A stretch of 64,000 bases of DNA from Mycobacterium paragordonae (GTDB taxonomy: Bacteria > Actinomycetota > Actinomycetes > Mycobacteriales > Mycobacteriaceae): positions 3,038,001-3,102,000 of the forward strand of contig NZ_CP025546.1 in NCBI RefSeq assembly GCF_003614435.1, given 5' to 3'. The notes below the pieces were generated by a model. The model had not been told where the DNA came from. It made no database searches and saw only the letters and a program-made list of their open reading frames with translations. A program made the position numbers and the translations under genes. The number at the start of each line of letters is the position of its first letter. The stretch's first letter is position 1. This document shows, in pieces, positions 22,626-41,400 of the stretch.

Positions 22626-22629
<4 letters not shown>
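21742..22629 (+). CDS. argB: Acetylglutamate kinase
   Basis: Phosphorylates N-acetylglutamate, the step that is usually feedback-inhibited by arginine. The 295-aa protein belongs to the amino acid kinase family: [11 protein letters not shown] at the nucleotide-binding N-terminus, [10 protein letters not shown] for substrate binding, and [21 protein letters not shown] with LTDVEGL for ATP. An N-terminal helical extension ([17 protein letters not shown]) is present, which in arginine-sensitive hexameric enzymes mediates ring formation. ATG overlaps the argJ stop by 4 bp and its own stop overlaps the argD ATG by 4 bp. Confidence 0.97.
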
Positions 22630-25232
<2,603 letters not shown>

Positions 25233-25282
25233 AACTCAAATACACTGCTGCAGACTTTGCCCAAGCAAAAGGAGAACTCTTC

Positions 25283-27971
<2,689 letters not shown>

Positions 27972-27988
27972 GCGGCACGCTGCCCTTT

Positions 27989-28017
27989 TTGCCGGGCAGC
28001 TTTGCCGCGACTAAACT
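27989..28017 (+). promoter_or_regulatory. Promoter of pks10
   Basis: TTGCCG (27989-27994), 17-bp spacer, TAAACT (28012-28017): a SigA-type promoter 76 bp before the pks10 ATG. The same arrangement with one changed base lies upstream of pks11. Confidence 0.6.
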
Positions 28018-28093
28018 TCCTGCTCTAAGCGATTCTGTTGAACTTCCGACTGAACGATGTGGCCTCGATGTTCGTGCAAAAGGGGTGGGACCA

Positions 28094-29155
28094 ATGAGTG
28101 TCATCGCCGGTGTCTTCGGTGCCCTGCCGCCCCATCGCTATTCGCAGCAGGAACTCACCGACATGTTCGTCAGCATTCCCGAATTCTCGGAATACGAGGA
28201 CATCGTCCGGCAGCTGCATGCCAACGGGAAAGTCAACAGCCGCCACCTCGTGTTACCGCTGGAGCAGTACCCGCGGCTGAACGACTTCGGCGAAGCGAAC
28301 GACATCTTCATCGACAAGGCGGTGGACCTGGGCGTCGAGGCCCTGATGGGGGCGCTCGACGAGGCCGGACTGCGCTCCGAGGATCTCGACGTGCTCATCA
28401 CCACCACCGTCACCGGTCTGGCGGTGCCGTCGCTGGACGCCCGGATCGCCGCACGGGTGGGGCTGCGCCCCGACGTGCGACGGGTGCCGTTGTTCGGACT
28501 GGGCTGTGTGGCGGGGGCGTCCGGGGTGGCCCGGTTGCACGATTACCTGCGGGGAGCTCCGGACGGCATCGCGGCTCTCATTTCGGTCGAGCTGTGTTCG
28601 CTGACCTTTCCCGGCTACAAGCCGTCGGTGGCCGGACTGGTGGGCAGTGCACTGTTCGCCGATGGTGCCGGCGCGGTCATCGCGGTGGGGGAGCGTCGTG
28701 CCGCGGAGGTGGGCGCCGGGGGACCCAGCGTCATCGACTCGCGCGGCCACCTGTATCCAGATTCATTGCGCACCATGGGATTCGATGTCGGCGCCGGAGG
28801 TTTCGAGCTCGTCCTGTCCAAGGATGTGGCCGCCGTGGTCGAACAGTATCTGCGCACCGACGTCACCGGCTTCCTGGCTGAGCACGGCCTGACCACCGCC
28901 GACATCGGCGCCTGGGTGACCCATCCCGGCGGCCCCAAGATTATCGAAGCGATCACCGAAACCCTCAACCTGCCGCCGGAAGCGCTGGAACTCACCTGGC
29001 GCTCACTGGGCGAGATCGGCAACCTCTCCTCGGCGTCGGTGCTGCACGTGCTTCGTGACACCCTCGCCAAGCCACCGCCTAGTGGCAGCCCCGGACTGAT
29101 GATCGCAATGGGCCCCGGCTTCTGTTCCGAGCTGGTCCTGTTGCGCTGGCACTGA
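28094..29155 (+). CDS. pks10: Type III polyketide synthase
   Basis: A chalcone synthase-like enzyme of 353 aa, the length of its M. tuberculosis counterpart. The catalytic triad is visible as Cys138 in [11 protein letters not shown], His277 in VTHPGGPK and Asn310 in IGNLSSAS. The end is [13 protein letters not shown]. Such enzymes extend acyl-CoA starters with malonyl or methylmalonyl units and cyclise to pyrones or resorcinols; the mycobacterial ones accept long acyl chains. ATG 28094 was chosen because [17 protein letters not shown] is shared with the second copy at 44884. The upstream promoter starts a likely operon with pks7, pks8/17 and pks9 (gap to pks7 only 5 bp). Confidence 0.95.
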   Translation: MSVIAGVFGALPPHRYSQQELTDMFVSIPEFSEYEDIVRQLHANGKVNSRHLVLPLEQYPRLNDFGEANDIFIDKAVDLGVEALMGALDEAGLRSEDLDVLITTTVTGLAVPSLDARIAARVGLRPDVRRVPLFGLGCVAGASGVARLHDYLRGAPDGIAALISVELCSLTFPGYKPSVAGLVGSALFADGAGAVIAVGERRAAEVGAGGPSVIDSRGHLYPDSLRTMGFDVGAGGFELVLSKDVAAVVEQYLRTDVTGFLAEHGLTTADIGAWVTHPGGPKIIEAITETLNLPPEALELTWRSLGEIGNLSSASVLHVLRDTLAKPPPSGSPGLMIAMGPGFCSELVLLRWH

Positions 29156-29160
29156 ATGCC

Positions 29161-32100
29161 GTGAGCACTCAAGACGAGCTCGTTGCCGCCCTCCGAAGAT
29201 CGCTCAAGGAAAACGAGCGGCTCAAGCGTGAGAACCGCGACTACCTGACCCGGGCCACCGAGCCGATTGCGTTGGTGGGCATGGCCTGTCGTTATCCGGG
29301 CGGAGTGGATACCCCGGAGGCGCTGTGGGAGATGGTGGCCGCCGGCCGCGACGTGGTCACGGATTTCCCCGGCGATCGGGGCTGGGATCTGGCCGGATTG
29401 TTCGATCCCGATCCGGACGCGGTCGGCAAGTCCTACACCCGCTCCGGCGGTTTCCTCACGGACGTCGCGGGTTTCGATGCGCAGTTCTTCGGGATCGCGC
29501 CCAGCGAGGTGCTGGCGATGGATCCCCAGCAGCGGTTGCTGCTCGAGGTGTCGTGGGAGGCGTTGGAGCGCAGCGGTATTGATCCGCTGACCCTGCGCGG
29601 ATCGTCGACGGGTGTGTTCGCCGGGATCTTCCACGGCTCGTACGGCGGTCAGGGTCGCGTCCCCGGCGAGTTGGAGCGGTACGGGTTGAGGGGTTCGACG
29701 CTGAGTGTGGCGTCCGGCCGGGTGGCGTACGTGCTGGGCCTGGAAGGTCCGGCCGTGTCGGTGGACACGGCGTGTTCGTCGTCTTTGGTGGCGCTGCATC
29801 TGGCGGTGCAGTCGTTGCGGGCGGGGGAGTGTGACGTGGCCCTGGTGGGTGGCGTGACGGTGATGGCCACCCCGGCCATGTTCATCGAATTCAGCCGCCA
29901 GCGAGCGCTTTCCGCCGACGGCCGGTGCAAGGCCTACGCTGGGGCCGCCGACGGGACCGCGTTCTCCGAGGGCGCCGGCGCTCTCGTCGTGGAGCGGTTG
30001 GCCGATGCCCAGCGGCTGGGCCACCCGGTGCTGGCGGTGGTGCGCGGGTCCGCGGTCAACCAGGACGGCGCCTCCAATGGTCTGGCCACGCCGAACGGCC
30101 CGTCCCAGCAACGGGTCATTCGTGCCGCCCTGGCCGGCGCCCGCCTCAGCACGGCGGACGTGGACGTCGTCGAAGGCCACGGCACGGGAACCACGCTCGG
30201 GGATCCCATTGAGGCACAAGCCATCTTGGCGACCTACGGCCAGGATCGCGACGAGCCGCTGTGGCTGGGGTCGATCAAGTCGAACATGGGTCACACGTCG
30301 GCGGCAGCGGGTGTCGCGGGCGTCATGAAAATGACCATGGCCATGCAGCACGCGGTGCTGCCGCGGACTTTGCACGTCGATGTGCCGACGCCGCACGTGG
30401 ATTGGTCCGCCGGCGCGGTGTCGTTGTTGACCGAACAGCAGCCCTGGCCGCAGCGGGATCGGCCGCGCCGGGCCGCCGTGTCATCGTTCGGGATCAGTGG
30501 GACCAACGCCCATGTGATCCTGGAACAGCCGCCCTCGGTCACCGCCGATAATCCCGAGCCCGACAACCGGGTGGTGCCCTGGGTGTTGTCCGCGCGTTCC
30601 CCCGAGGCGCTGGCCAACCAGGCCCGCCGGCTGGCGGCGCACGTATCAGCCACCGGGGCGCGCCCGGTCGACGTGGGCTGGTCACTGGTCAGCACCCGAT
30701 CGCTGTTCGACCACCGCGCGGTGCTGGTGGGCAGCGAGACCGCCGAGTTCCTGGACGGCCTCAGCCATTTGGCGGACGGTGACGCGGGTCCCGGCGTGGC
30801 GGTCGGCCGGGCCCGATCGGTCGGCAAGACAGTGTTCGTATTTCCGGGGCAGGGCTCGCAGTGGGTCGGCATGGGGCTTGAATTACTGGACAGTTCGCCG
30901 GTGTTCGCCGATCACCTGCAGCGCTGCGACAAGGCGCTTCGGGAATACGTGGACTGGTCGCTGATCGACGTGATCCGTGGCGCGCCGGGCGCTCCCGGCC
31001 TGGACCGGGTGGATGTGGTGCAACCGGCGTTGTGGGCGATCATGGTGTCGCTCGCCGAACTGTGGCGGTCGCTCGGTGTCACCGCGGACGCGGTGATCGG
31101 CCACTCGCAGGGTGAGATCGCGGCCGCCTATGTGGCCGGCGCGCTCTCGCTGGAGGATGCCGCCAAGGTGGTGGCGCTGCGCAGCCGGCTGCTGTCGCAA
31201 CTGTCCGGCGCCGGGGGCATGGCGTCACTGGCGCTCGGCCTGGACCGGGTCGAGGAACTGCTGGCACCCTGGGCCGGCCGATTGAATATCGCTGCGGTGA
31301 ACGGGGTTTCGTCGGTCGTCGTCTCCGGTGAGGTGGACGCCGTCACCGAACTGATCAGCCGATGCGACAGCGAGGGAATCCGCGCCCGCCGTATCGACGT
31401 CGACTACGCGTCGCACTCCTTCCACGTCGATGCCATTCGCGCCGACCTGAGCGCCGCGCTCAAAGACATCGCGCCCCGCTCGTCGCCGGTCGCGTTCTAC
31501 TCGACGGTCACCGGCGCACCGCTGGACACGGCCGCATTGGACTGCGACTACTGGTACCAAAGCCTGCGGCAGACAGTCCAATTCGAGCAGGCTGTGCGCG
31601 CAGCCGCTACCGCCGGCCACCAGGTCTTCATCGAGTCGAGTCCGCACCCGGTATTGATCGCCGGGATCGAGGAGACGCTGGGGCCGGAGCAATCGGTGAT
31701 CGTTCCGTCGTTGGGCCGCAACGACGGAGGGCTGCACCGGTTCTGGCTGTCGGCGGCACAGGCTCAGGTAGCGGGCGTGGTGGTGGACTGGTCCGCGGTG
31801 TTCGAGGGAGCACGGCGGATCGCCCTGCCCACGTACGGCTTTGTGCGGCGCCGGTTCTGGCTGACCGAGTCGGGTGATCACGATGTGCGCCGCGCCGGTT
31901 TGGTGGGTGCCGGGCACGACCTGCTGGGTGCTGTCGTGGAACGGCCCGATTCCGGTGGGGTGGTGTTGACGGGCCGGTTGTCGCTGTCGGCACAGCCGTG
32001 GTTGGCCGATCACGCCGTGACCGGCGCCGTGTTGTTTCCCGGCGCGGGATTCGTGGAGCTGGCCCTGCGGGCCGGTGACGAGGCCGGCTGCCCGCAGGTG

Positions 32101-35100
32101 CAGGAGTTGACCCTGTCGACGCCGCTGATGCTGCCCGCTGAGGGGTCGGTGCGCGTGCAGGTCGTGGTAGGACCGGCCGATGATGCGGGACAACGGGAAA
32201 TCTCGGTGTATTCCCTTGGCACTGAGTCGGAGTGGACGCAGCACGCCGTCGGCGTTCTGGCAACGAACCCACCCGCCCCCCAAACGGATCTGTCCGGGTG
32301 GCCGCCTGCCGGCGCGGCGGCTGTCGATGTCACGGACGCCTACCGGCGACTGGCCGACCGGGGCTACCAATACGGACCGGCTTTTCAGGGCCTGCAGGCG
32401 ATGTGGCAGTCGCCGGACCACATCTTCGCCGAAATCGCGCTGCCGGAGTGCCTGACCACCACCGGGTTCGGCATCCACCCGGCGTTACTGGACGCGGCGC
32501 TGCATGCTCTGGGTGTGGCCGGCGAGCAGAACGGCACCGTGCTGCCGTTCTCCTGGCAGGGGGTGTCGCTGCACGCCTCGGACGCCGCTCGGTTGCGAGT
32601 TCGCATCACCCGCGTGAGCCCCGACTCGGTGGCGCTGGAGTTGGCAGATTCGTGGGGCCTGCCGGTGCTTTCAGTGCGCGAATTGACCTTCCGTCCGCTC
32701 GCCGCCCGTGCGCTTGCGCCGGCCGGCCGCGGGGACGCCGGATTGTTCGAGATCGGGTGGACGCCCGTCGCTCCGGCGGAATCCGTTGGTACGTCAATGA
32801 CGCTGTGGCAGGTGACATCCGAGGGTGACCCACCGGATGCGGTGTACCCCGCCACCCACGCGGCGCTGGGCCGGCTGCAGTCCTGGCTGGCCGGCAACGA
32901 AGACGGGGTGCTGGTGGTCCAGACTCACGATGCCGTCGGGTTGCCCGGTGAAACAGTTTCGGATCTGGCGGGTGCGGCGGTGCGGGGCTTGGTGCGTTCG
33001 GCTCAGGCAGAGCACCCCGGACGGCTGCTCCTGCTGGACTCCGACGGTTCGCTGGACCCGAGCGAGCTGATCGGTTGCGACGAGCCGCAGTTGGTGGTGC
33101 GCCGCGGGGTGGCGTACCAAGCGCGGCTGCGGCCGGCTGCATCATCGGCGCTGAAACTGCCGCCGCAGCAGGAGGGTTGGCGTTTGGTCACCGGGGGCGG
33201 GGGCACGCTGGACGACGTGCGGGTGGGCCCGAGCGAGCGGGCGGAGCTGGCCCCCGGGCAGGTGCAGGTCGCGGTGGCCGCGGTGGGGGTGAACTTCCGG
33301 GATGTGCTGGTGGCACTGGGCATGTATCCCGGCGGCGGTGAGCTGGGGGTCGAGGGCGCCGGAGTGGTGGTGGAAGTGGGGCCCGGTGTTCGGGACCTCG
33401 CCGTCGGTGATGCGGTGCTCGGTCTATTGGGTGTGGTGGGGCCGGAAGCGGTGGTCGACCGGCGACTGGTGACGGCGGTACCGGCGGGCTGGTCCTTGCC
33501 GCAGGCCGCGGGGGTTCCGGTGGTGTTCCTGACCGCGTGGTACGGATTGTCGGTGCTGGGGGCAGCCAACGCCGGCGAGCGGGTCCTGGTGCACGCGGCC
33601 ACCGGTGGGGTGGGGATGGCCGCGGTGCAGCTCGCCCGGTACTGGGGACTAGAGGTCTTTGCCACCGCGAGCCGCGGTAAGTGGGACACGCTGCGCGCCA
33701 TGGGTTTCGACGACGAACACATCGGCGACTCGCGGACGCTGGACTTCGAGGAGAAGTTCCGGGTCGCCACCGGAGGAGCCGGCGTCGACCTGGTGCTCAA
33801 CTCCCTCGCCGGTGAGTTCGTCGACGCCTCGCTGCGGCTGCTGGCCCCGGGCGGCCGTTTCATCGAAATGGGAAAGACGGATCTTCGTGATCCGCACGAC
33901 GCGGCACAACGCGGAATCGTTTACCGCGCATTCGATCTGATCGAAGCGGGACCAGAACTCACCTCCCGGATGCTGGCCGACCTGATGGCGCTGTTCGACA
34001 GCGGCCAGCTGAAGACCCTGCCGTTCAAGACCTTTGACGTGCGGCGGGTTCGCCAGGCGTACCGGTTCGTCAGCCAGGCCCGGCACACCGGCAAGGTGGT
34101 GTTGACCCTCGACCCGCTCGCCACCGGCACCGCGCTGATCACCGGCGGCACCGGAATGGCGGGTGCGGCGCTGGCGCGCCACCTGGTTTCCCGGTACCGG
34201 GTGCCCAACATCGTGCTGGTGAGCCGTTCCGGTGCCCAGGCTCCGGACACCTCCGAGTTGGTGGAGGAATTGCGCGCGGCCGGTGCCCAGGTGTCGGTGG
34301 TGTCCGCCGATGTGGCCGATCGGGACGCCGTTGCCGGGTTGCTGGCGCAGATACCGCAACAGTTCCCCCTGCGGGCGGTGATCCACGCCGCCGGCATTCT
34401 CGATGACGGGTTGATCGCGACGCTGACTCCCGAGCGGCTGGATGCGGTGTTGCGGGCCAAGGTCGACGGAGCGTGGCATCTGCACGAACTCACCCGCGAC
34501 CTAGATCTGTCCGCGTTCGTGATGTTCTCGTCGATGGCGGGCATCCTGGGTACCGCCGGACAGGGCAATTATGCGGCGGCCAACAGCTTCCTCGACGGGC
34601 TGGCCGAACACCGTCAAGGGCTGGGATTACCCGCCACCGCGGTGGCGTGGGGGCTGTGGGAACAGGCCAGCGCGATGACGCGGCACCTCGGGGACCGCGA
34701 CAAGGCCAGGATGAGCCGGGTCGGTCTGGCGACGCTCTCCACCGATCAGGCGATGGCATTGTTCGACGCCGCACTGCTCGCCGATCCCGCCGTCGTGGTC
34801 GCCACCCGCTTGGACACCGCCGCGCTGAGTGACGACGCGCCCGCGCTGCTCGGCGACCTGGTCCGCCGCCCCGTTCGGAGGACCGTTGCGGCAGCAGACG
34901 TTTCGACGACCGGCCTGGCCGCCCGCCTTTCCGGTCTCACCTCCGAACAGCGCCACCGCGAACTCGTCGACGTGGTGTGCAGCAACGCGGCCACGGTGCT
35001 GGGCCGCTCCGGCACCGCCGACATCAGCGCCCAGCGCGCCTTCCAGGAGCTGGGTTTCGACTCGCTGACGGCCGTCGAACTGCGCAACCGACTCAAGACC

Positions 35101-35403
35101 GCCACCGGCCTCACGCTGTCGCCCACGCTGATCTTCGATTACCCCAGTCCCAGCGCGCTGGCCGAACACCTCCACATCCGGTTGTCCGGTCCCGCGAAAC
35201 AAGCCGACCCGTCGGCGCGCTTCGAAGACATCGCCCGCGAGTTGGAACAGCTTGTCCGTCAGAGTGATTGGAGCGAAGAAGACAGGGCGAAGCTGGCCCA
35301 CCGGCTGCACGACGTGCTGGCCGATCTGGCCCTCGATGACGACCTCGCCGCCGCCAGTGAAAGCGAACTGTTCGCCATTCTCGACGAAGAACTCGAATCC
35401 TGA
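29161..35403 (+). CDS. pks7: Type I polyketide synthase, KS-AT-DH-ER-KR-ACP
   Basis: A complete, fully reducing module of 2080 aa, starting at GTG 29161. Order: N-terminal docking coil (1-33), KS (34-460; Cys205 in [20 protein letters not shown]), AT (560-860; Ser649 in GHSQGEI), DH (915-1190; His951 in [11 protein letters not shown], Asp1111), ER (1345-1655; NADPH loop [11 protein letters not shown] from 1478), KR (1658-1840; TGGTGMAG from 1661, Ser1791, Tyr1804, LDD motif of B-type ketoreductases), ACP (1930-2005; Ser1968 in GFDSL) and an acidic helical tail that looks like a C-terminal docking domain. GHSQG together with YASH at 749-752 in the AT is the pattern of methylmalonyl-CoA selection. 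There is no thioesterase. Expected to build a methyl-branched saturated chain. Confidence 0.95.
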   Translation: MSTQDELVAALRRSLKENERLKRENRDYLTRATEPIALVGMACRYPGGVDTPEALWEMVAAGRDVVTDFPGDRGWDLAGLFDPDPDAVGKSYTRSGGFLTDVAGFDAQFFGIAPSEVLAMDPQQRLLLEVSWEALERSGIDPLTLRGSSTGVFAGIFHGSYGGQGRVPGELERYGLRGSTLSVASGRVAYVLGLEGPAVSVDTACSSSLVALHLAVQSLRAGECDVALVGGVTVMATPAMFIEFSRQRALSADGRCKAYAGAADGTAFSEGAGALVVERLADAQRLGHPVLAVVRGSAVNQDGASNGLATPNGPSQQRVIRAALAGARLSTADVDVVEGHGTGTTLGDPIEAQAILATYGQDRDEPLWLGSIKSNMGHTSAAAGVAGVMKMTMAMQHAVLPRTLHVDVPTPHVDWSAGAVSLLTEQQPWPQRDRPRRAAVSSFGISGTNAHVILEQPPSVTADNPEPDNRVVPWVLSARSPEALANQARRLAAHVSATGARPVDVGWSLVSTRSLFDHRAVLVGSETAEFLDGLSHLADGDAGPGVAVGRARSVGKTVFVFPGQGSQWVGMGLELLDSSPVFADHLQRCDKALREYVDWSLIDVIRGAPGAPGLDRVDVVQPALWAIMVSLAELWRSLGVTADAVIGHSQGEIAAAYVAGALSLEDAAKVVALRSRLLSQLSGAGGMASLALGLDRVEELLAPWAGRLNIAAVNGVSSVVVSGEVDAVTELISRCDSEGIRARRIDVDYASHSFHVDAIRADLSAALKDIAPRSSPVAFYSTVTGAPLDTAALDCDYWYQSLRQTVQFEQAVRAAATAGHQVFIESSPHPVLIAGIEETLGPEQSVIVPSLGRNDGGLHRFWLSAAQAQVAGVVVDWSAVFEGARRIALPTYGFVRRRFWLTESGDHDVRRAGLVGAGHDLLGAVVERPDSGGVVLTGRLSLSAQPWLADHAVTGAVLFPGAGFVELALRAGDEAGCPQVQELTLSTPLMLPAEGSVRVQVVVGPADDAGQREISVYSLGTESEWTQHAVGVLATNPPAPQTDLSGWPPAGAAAVDVTDAYRRLADRGYQYGPAFQGLQAMWQSPDHIFAEIALPECLTTTGFGIHPALLDAALHALGVAGEQNGTVLPFSWQGVSLHASDAARLRVRITRVSPDSVALELADSWGLPVLSVRELTFRPLAARALAPAGRGDAGLFEIGWTPVAPAESVGTSMTLWQVTSEGDPPDAVYPATHAALGRLQSWLAGNEDGVLVVQTHDAVGLPGETVSDLAGAAVRGLVRSAQAEHPGRLLLLDSDGSLDPSELIGCDEPQLVVRRGVAYQARLRPAASSALKLPPQQEGWRLVTGGGGTLDDVRVGPSERAELAPGQVQVAVAAVGVNFRDVLVALGMYPGGGELGVEGAGVVVEVGPGVRDLAVGDAVLGLLGVVGPEAVVDRRLVTAVPAGWSLPQAAGVPVVFLTAWYGLSVLGAANAGERVLVHAATGGVGMAAVQLARYWGLEVFATASRGKWDTLRAMGFDDEHIGDSRTLDFEEKFRVATGGAGVDLVLNSLAGEFVDASLRLLAPGGRFIEMGKTDLRDPHDAAQRGIVYRAFDLIEAGPELTSRMLADLMALFDSGQLKTLPFKTFDVRRVRQAYRFVSQARHTGKVVLTLDPLATGTALITGGTGMAGAALARHLVSRYRVPNIVLVSRSGAQAPDTSELVEELRAAGAQVSVVSADVADRDAVAGLLAQIPQQFPLRAVIHAAGILDDGLIATLTPERLDAVLRAKVDGAWHLHELTRDLDLSAFVMFSSMAGILGTAGQGNYAAANSFLDGLAEHRQGLGLPATAVAWGLWEQASAMTRHLGDRDKARMSRVGLATLSTDQAMALFDAALLADPAVVVATRLDTAALSDDAPALLGDLVRRPVRRTVAAADVSTTGLAARLSGLTSEQRHRELVDVVCSNAATVLGRSGTADISAQRAFQELGFDSLTAVELRNRLKTATGLTLSPTLIFDYPSPSALAEHLHIRLSGPAKQADPSARFEDIARELEQLVRQSDWSEEDRAKLAHRLHDVLADLALDDDLAAASESELFAILDEELES

Positions 35404-35420
35404 CAGGCCAAGGGACATCA

Positions 35421-38400
35421 GTGGACGCCACCAAACAGGTTGACTACCTGAAACGCCTCACCGCGGACCTGCGGCGCACCCGGCGGCGGCTGGCCGAGCT
35501 GGAGGACCGGCTCTCGGAGCCGGTCGCCGTGGTGGGCATGAGTTGCCGTTACCCCGGTGGTGCGGATTCACCGGAAGCATTGTGGCAGTTGCTGATCGAG
35601 GGCCGCGACGGCGTCGCGGACTTTCCCGCGGACCGCGGCTGGGACGTCGAGGGAATGTATGACCCCGACCCGGATGCGCTCGGCAAGAGCTACACGCGGC
35701 GGGGCAGTTTCCTCAACGACGCCGGCGATTTCGACGCCGGATTCTTCGGCATCGGGCCCAACGAAGCCCTGGCGATGGACCCCCAGCAGCGGGTACTGCT
35801 CGAAGTGTCATGGGAGGCGCTCGAGCGTGCCGGCATCGATCCGACGTCGTTGCGGGGCAGCGCCACCGGGGTGTTCGCCGGGGTGATCCACGCCGGCTAC
35901 GGCGGCGAGGTCAAAGGCGAGCTGGAGGGTTACGGTCTCACCGGCTCCACGCTGAGTGTGGCCTCGGGCCGGGTGGCCTACGTGCTGGGGCTGGAGGGCC
36001 CGGCGGTATCGGTGGACACGGCGTGTTCGTCGTCGCTGGTGGCGCTGCACCTGGCCGCGCAGTCACTGCGTTCCGGCGAGTGTGATCTGGCACTGGTGGG
36101 AGGCGTGACCGTGATGGCCACGCCCGGCGGGTTCGTGGAATTCAGCAGGCAGCGGGCGCTGGCCGCGGACGGTCGCTGCAAGGCGTATGCGGCCGCGGCG
36201 GACGGCACCTCGTGGGCCGAGGGTGCCGGCGTGCTGGTGGTCGAGCGGCTGGCCGATGCGCAGCGGCTGGGCCACGACGTGCTGGCGGTGGTGCGGGGTT
36301 CGGCGGTCAACCAGGACGGCGCCTCCAACGGCCTCACCGCGCCGAACGGCCCGTCACAGCAGCGGGTGATCCGGGCAGCACTGGCCAACGCCGGTCTCGG
36401 CGTAGCCGACGTCGACGTGGTCGAAGGCCACGGGACCGGGACCACGTTGGGCGATCCGATTGAGGCGCAGGCGATTTTGGCGACTTACGGCCAGGATCGG
36501 CCAGAACCCCTCTGGCTGGGATCGATCAAATCGAACCTCGGTCACTCGTCGGCGGCGGCCGGGGTGGCCGGGGTGATCAAGATGGTGTTGGCCATGCAGC
36601 ACGGCATGATGCCGAAAACGCTGCACGTGGACGCGCCTACCCCGCACGTGGATTGGTCGGCGGGCGCGGTGTCATTGCTGACCGAGGCGCGCCCGTGGCC
36701 GGCGCCGGGCCGGCCGCGGCGCGCGGGTGTGTCGTCCTTCGGGATCAGCGGCACCAACGCTCACGTCATCCTGGAACAGGCTCCGGAGCCTGAAGCCGTT
36801 GTCCCGGAACCGTTTACCGGTCCCGTGCCCTGGGTGCTGTCGGCACGTTCGCCCGCCGCCCTGGCCAATCAGGCCCGGCGGCTGTCGGGGAAAGCGCGCT
36901 CCGATGACCGGCCGGTGGACGTGGGCTGGTCGCTGGTGAGCACCCGGTCACTGTTCGAACACCGTGCCGTGGTGGTGGGCACCGAAGGTGCGCAGTTCCA
37001 GGAGGCTCTGGCGGGTCTGGCCGCCGGCACGCCGTCCCGGGATGTCGCAGTGGGCCGCACCCGCCCGTTAGGTCAGACGGTGTTCGTGTTCCCCGGCCAG
37101 GGCGCGCAATACCTGGACATGGGTCGTGCGCTGCATGAGCGGTTCCCGGTATTCGCCAAGGCCTTCGACGCGGCGGCCGACGCGTTGAACGGTCACCTCA
37201 GGCTGCCGCTGCAGCAGGTGATCTGGGGTACTGACGCGGCCGTGCTGGAGAGCACGGAGTTTGCGCAGCCGGCGCTGTTCGCCGTCGAGGTGGCGTTGGC
37301 GGCGCTGCTGCAATCCTGGGGCGTGGTCCCGGACCTGGTGCTCGGACACTCGGTCGGGGAGATCGCGGCCGCACACGTGGCGGGGGTGTTCTCACTCGAG
37401 GATGCGGCACGGCTGGTCGCGGCCCGCGGCCGCCTGATGGCGGCGTTGCCGGCCGGCGGTGTGATGGTGGCGGTGGCGGCCACCGAAGCCGAGGCGGTCG
37501 CCGAACTGGGACCCGGTGCCGGCATCGCGGCCGTGAACGCGCCTGACGCGGTGGTGATTTCGGGGGAGGCGGCCGCGGTGGACGCGGCCGTGCAGACCCT
37601 GGCCGCGCGCGGTCGACGGGTGCACCGACTGGCCGTCTCCCACGCGTTCCATTCGGCGTTGATGGAGCCCATCGTCGGTGACTTCGTGGCGGCGCTGGCC
37701 GGACTGACCGTGTCCGAACCGCGAATCAGCCTGCTGTCGAATGTCACCGGTCGACTGGCCGGGCCCGGGTACGGATCCGCCGACTACTGGGTTGAGCATG
37801 TGCGCCGCCCGGTGCGATTCGCCGACAGCGTGCGGCAAGCGGAATCGTTGGGAGCCAAGGTCTTCGTAGAGGTGGGACCCAGCGGCGGGCTGATGCCGTT
37901 GGCCGAGCAGTCCCTTGCGACGGAGCCGGTAGCGGCCACCTTGCTGACCAAGGACCGTCCCGAAGTCGAATCGCTGCTGATCGCGCTCGGCCGGTTGTTC
38001 ACCGCCGGCGTCGGCGTGCAGTGGCGCGAGGTGTTCGCCGGCCTCGGGGCTCAGCGGGTGGCACTGCCGACGTACGGCTTTGCCCGCCAGCACTTCTGGT
38101 TGGCGGAGCTGGGGGTCGGGCCGACCCAGTTGGCCACCGTCGGCCTGGCCGCTGGTGGCCATCCGCTGCTGGGCGTGGTGGTGGAGCGGCCGGACGTCGG
38201 TGGTGTGGTGTTGAGCGGTTCACTCTCACCGGCGGTACAAGGGTGGTTGGCCGACCACGTCGTCGGCGGGGTGGTGCTCTTCCCGGGCGCCGGATTCGTG
38301 GAACTGGTGTTGCGGGCCGGCGACGAGGCCGGCGCCCCGGTCATCGAGGAGCTGACGCTGTTGGCCCCGCTCGTATTGCCGCCCGGTGGCGCGGTGCCGG

Positions 38401-41400
38401 TGCAGGTGGTCGTCGCTGCCGGAGATGACAGCGGACGCCACGGCGTCTGGGTGTATTCGGCCGCCAGGGGCGGTGATTCGTGGGTATTGCACGCCGAGGG
38501 AATGCTCGGACCCGACAGCATCCGGGGTGGAGCGGATTTGTCGGCCTGGCCTCCGGTCGGCGCCAAGGCGGTTGACGTTTCGGGCGTGTACGAGCAACTG
38601 GCTGCGCGCGGTTACGGCTATGGGCGGGCGTTCCAGGGTATGCGGGCGGTGTGGCGGCGCGGGCGTGAGGTTTTCGCCGAGGTCGCCGCGCCCGAAGGGG
38701 TTAACGTGCGGCGCTTCGGAATTCACCCCGCGGTGCTGGACGCCGCGCTGCATGCCTGGGGTTTCGTGGAGGGCGGCGAGCAGTTGGCGTTGCCGTTCTC
38801 CTGGCAGGGGGTGACGCTGCACGCCGCGGGCTCGTCACGGCTGCGAGTCCGGTTGGCGCCCACCGGCGCCGGTTCGGTGTCGGTGGAGCTGGCCGATTCC
38901 GCGGGACTGCCGGTGTTGTCGGTGCGAGAGCTGGTGGTGCGCGCGGTCTCCGAGCAGGCACTGCTGGCGGGAGCGCCGGCGGGGGCGAAACCGGGCGGCG
39001 GGTTACTCGAGGTGGTGTGGACACCGTTGCAGCACAACGGTGCTGGAGCCGTCGGGGTGCAGTCGGTCTGGGCGTTGCAGTCGGATGGGCAGCTGCCGGG
39101 GGCGGTATCGGATGCCGCCGACCGGGCACTGCGGGTGTTGCAGGAGCATCTGAGCTCGGACGGAGTGCTGGCCGTGGTGACGCGTGGTTCGGTGGCGCTG
39201 GGCAGCGAAGCCGTGTCGGACCTGGCGGGCGCGGCGGTGTGGGGCCTGGTGCGTTCCGCGCAGGCCGAGCATCCGGGCCGGATCGTGCTGATCGATTCCG
39301 ACGGCTCGATACCGGTCGAGGAGGCGCTACGGCATGGGGAGCCGCAGCTGCTCGTGCGGTCGGGCACGGTCTACGGGGCTCGACTGGTGCGCGCATCGTC
39401 GTCGCTGCTGGAACTGCCGGAGGGGATGTGGCGGCTGACCGCCGGTGCCGGGGGGACGCTGGAGGAGCTGACCGCCCGGCGTTGCGAGCGTGCGGAATTG
39501 GGCCCGGGACAGGTTCGCGTCGCCGTTGGGGCGGTAGGGGTCAATTTCCGCGATGTGATGCTGGCGCTGGGTATGTATCCCGGCTCCGGGGATCTGGGCG
39601 TCGAAGGTGCCGGGGTTGTCGTGGAGGTGGGTGCCGGTGTGACCGAGTTGTCGGTCGGCGACGCGGTGATGGGCCAACTGGGCGCAGCGGCCTCCGAAGC
39701 GGTCGTGGATCAGCGCATCGTGACGGCGGTACCGGCGGGCTGGTCGTTGGCCACCGCCGCCAGCGTGCCGGTGGTGTTCTTAACCGCGCTCTACGGCTTG
39801 TCGGTGCTGGGTGGACTGCGGGCCGGCGAGCGGGTGCTGATCCATGCCGGTGCCGGCGGGGTGGGCATGGCCGCGATCCAGCTGGCACGGCACTGGGGCT
39901 GTGAGGTCTTCGCCACGGCCAGCCGGGGCAAGTGGGATACGTTGCGGGCCATGGGTTTCGACGACGACCACCTCGGCGATTCCCGGACACTGGAATTCGA
40001 GGAGAAGTTCCGGGCGGTCACCGACGGCGAAGGAATGGACGTCGTACTCAACTCGTTGGCCGGCGAGTTCCTGGACGCGTCATTGCGGCTGACGGCCCCG
40101 GGCGGGCGTTTCCTCGAGATGGGCAAGACCGATGTCCGCGACGCGCAAGCCGTCGCCGAGCAGCATCGCGGGGTTCGCTACCAGGCGTTCGACCTGTTCG
40201 AGGCCGGGCCCGACCTGATGGCGCGCATGTACGGCGAGATACTGGGACTGATGCGCGACGGAGCGGTGAAACCGCTGCCGATCACCGTTTTCGATATGCG
40301 GCGCGTGCAGCAGGCGTACCGCTTCGTCAGCCAGGCCCGCCACATCGGCAAGGTGGTACTCACGGTGCCGAACGGGCCGGCCGGTGCGCAGTCGCCGTTG
40401 ACCGGCGCCTCCGTGGTGATCACCGGCGGGACCGGGATGGCCGGTGCGGCCGTGGCCCGACACCTGGTGGACCACTACGGAGTAGCGCATGTGGTGCTGG
40501 TCAGCCGATCCGGTCGACGGGCCGAAGGAGCGGACGAACTGGTGGCCGGCCTGGAACAGGCCGGGGCACGGGTGACGGTCGCGGACTGCGATGTCACCGA
40601 CCGCGCCGCCACCGCCGCGATGCTCGAGCAGATCCCCGCGGAGTTCCCCCTGAAGGGCGTGTTCCACGCCGCCGGCGTCACCGACGACACGGTCATCACC
40701 TCGTTGACAGCCGAGCGGCTCGACGCGGTGCTCCGGGTCAAGGTGGACGGTGCGTGGAATCTTCATGAGCTCACGCGCGGGGCGAATCTGGCTGCCTTTG
40801 TGACGTTTTCGTCGCTCGCCGGGATCGTCGGCAGTCCGGGCCAGGGCAACTACGCGGCGGCCAACGCCTTCCTGGACGGGCTGGCGAGATATCGCCGCGA
40901 CCAAGGTCTGCCGGCCAACTCGATCGCCTGGGGCCTGTGGGAGGAGGTCAGTACGCTGACCCGCCACCTGGGCGAGCGCGACCTCGCCCGGATGAAGCAG
41001 GTCGGACTGTCGCCCCTGCCCACCGAGCAGGCGCTCGCGCTGCTCGATACCGCCCTGCTTGCCGATCATCCGGTGGCCGTTGCCGCTCGGCTGAATACGA
41101 CTGCTTTGACCAGCGAGGCCGACCTGCCGCCGCTATGGCATGAGCTGGTCACCCGCCCGAGCCGGCGCGTCATCGACGCCGCCGACAGCTCCGCGGCGGT
41201 CACCGGCATGGTGGAACGGCTGCATGCGCTGGCCCCCGACCAGCGTCAGCGTGCCCTGACTGAGTTGATTTCAACAAGCGCCGCAACGGTTTTGGGCCAC
41301 AGCAGCGCTATCGAAATCGACGGCCACAAGGCTTTCCAAGAACTCGGGTTCGACTCGCTGACCGCTGTCGAGCTGCGAAACCGCCTCAAAGCCGCGACCG

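Noticed and set aside
28615..30396. Minus-strand open frame of 593 codons across the pks10/pks7 junction
   Set aside because: Crosses two well-supported genes, Arg/His-rich, no homology to any family I know; a high-GC artefact.
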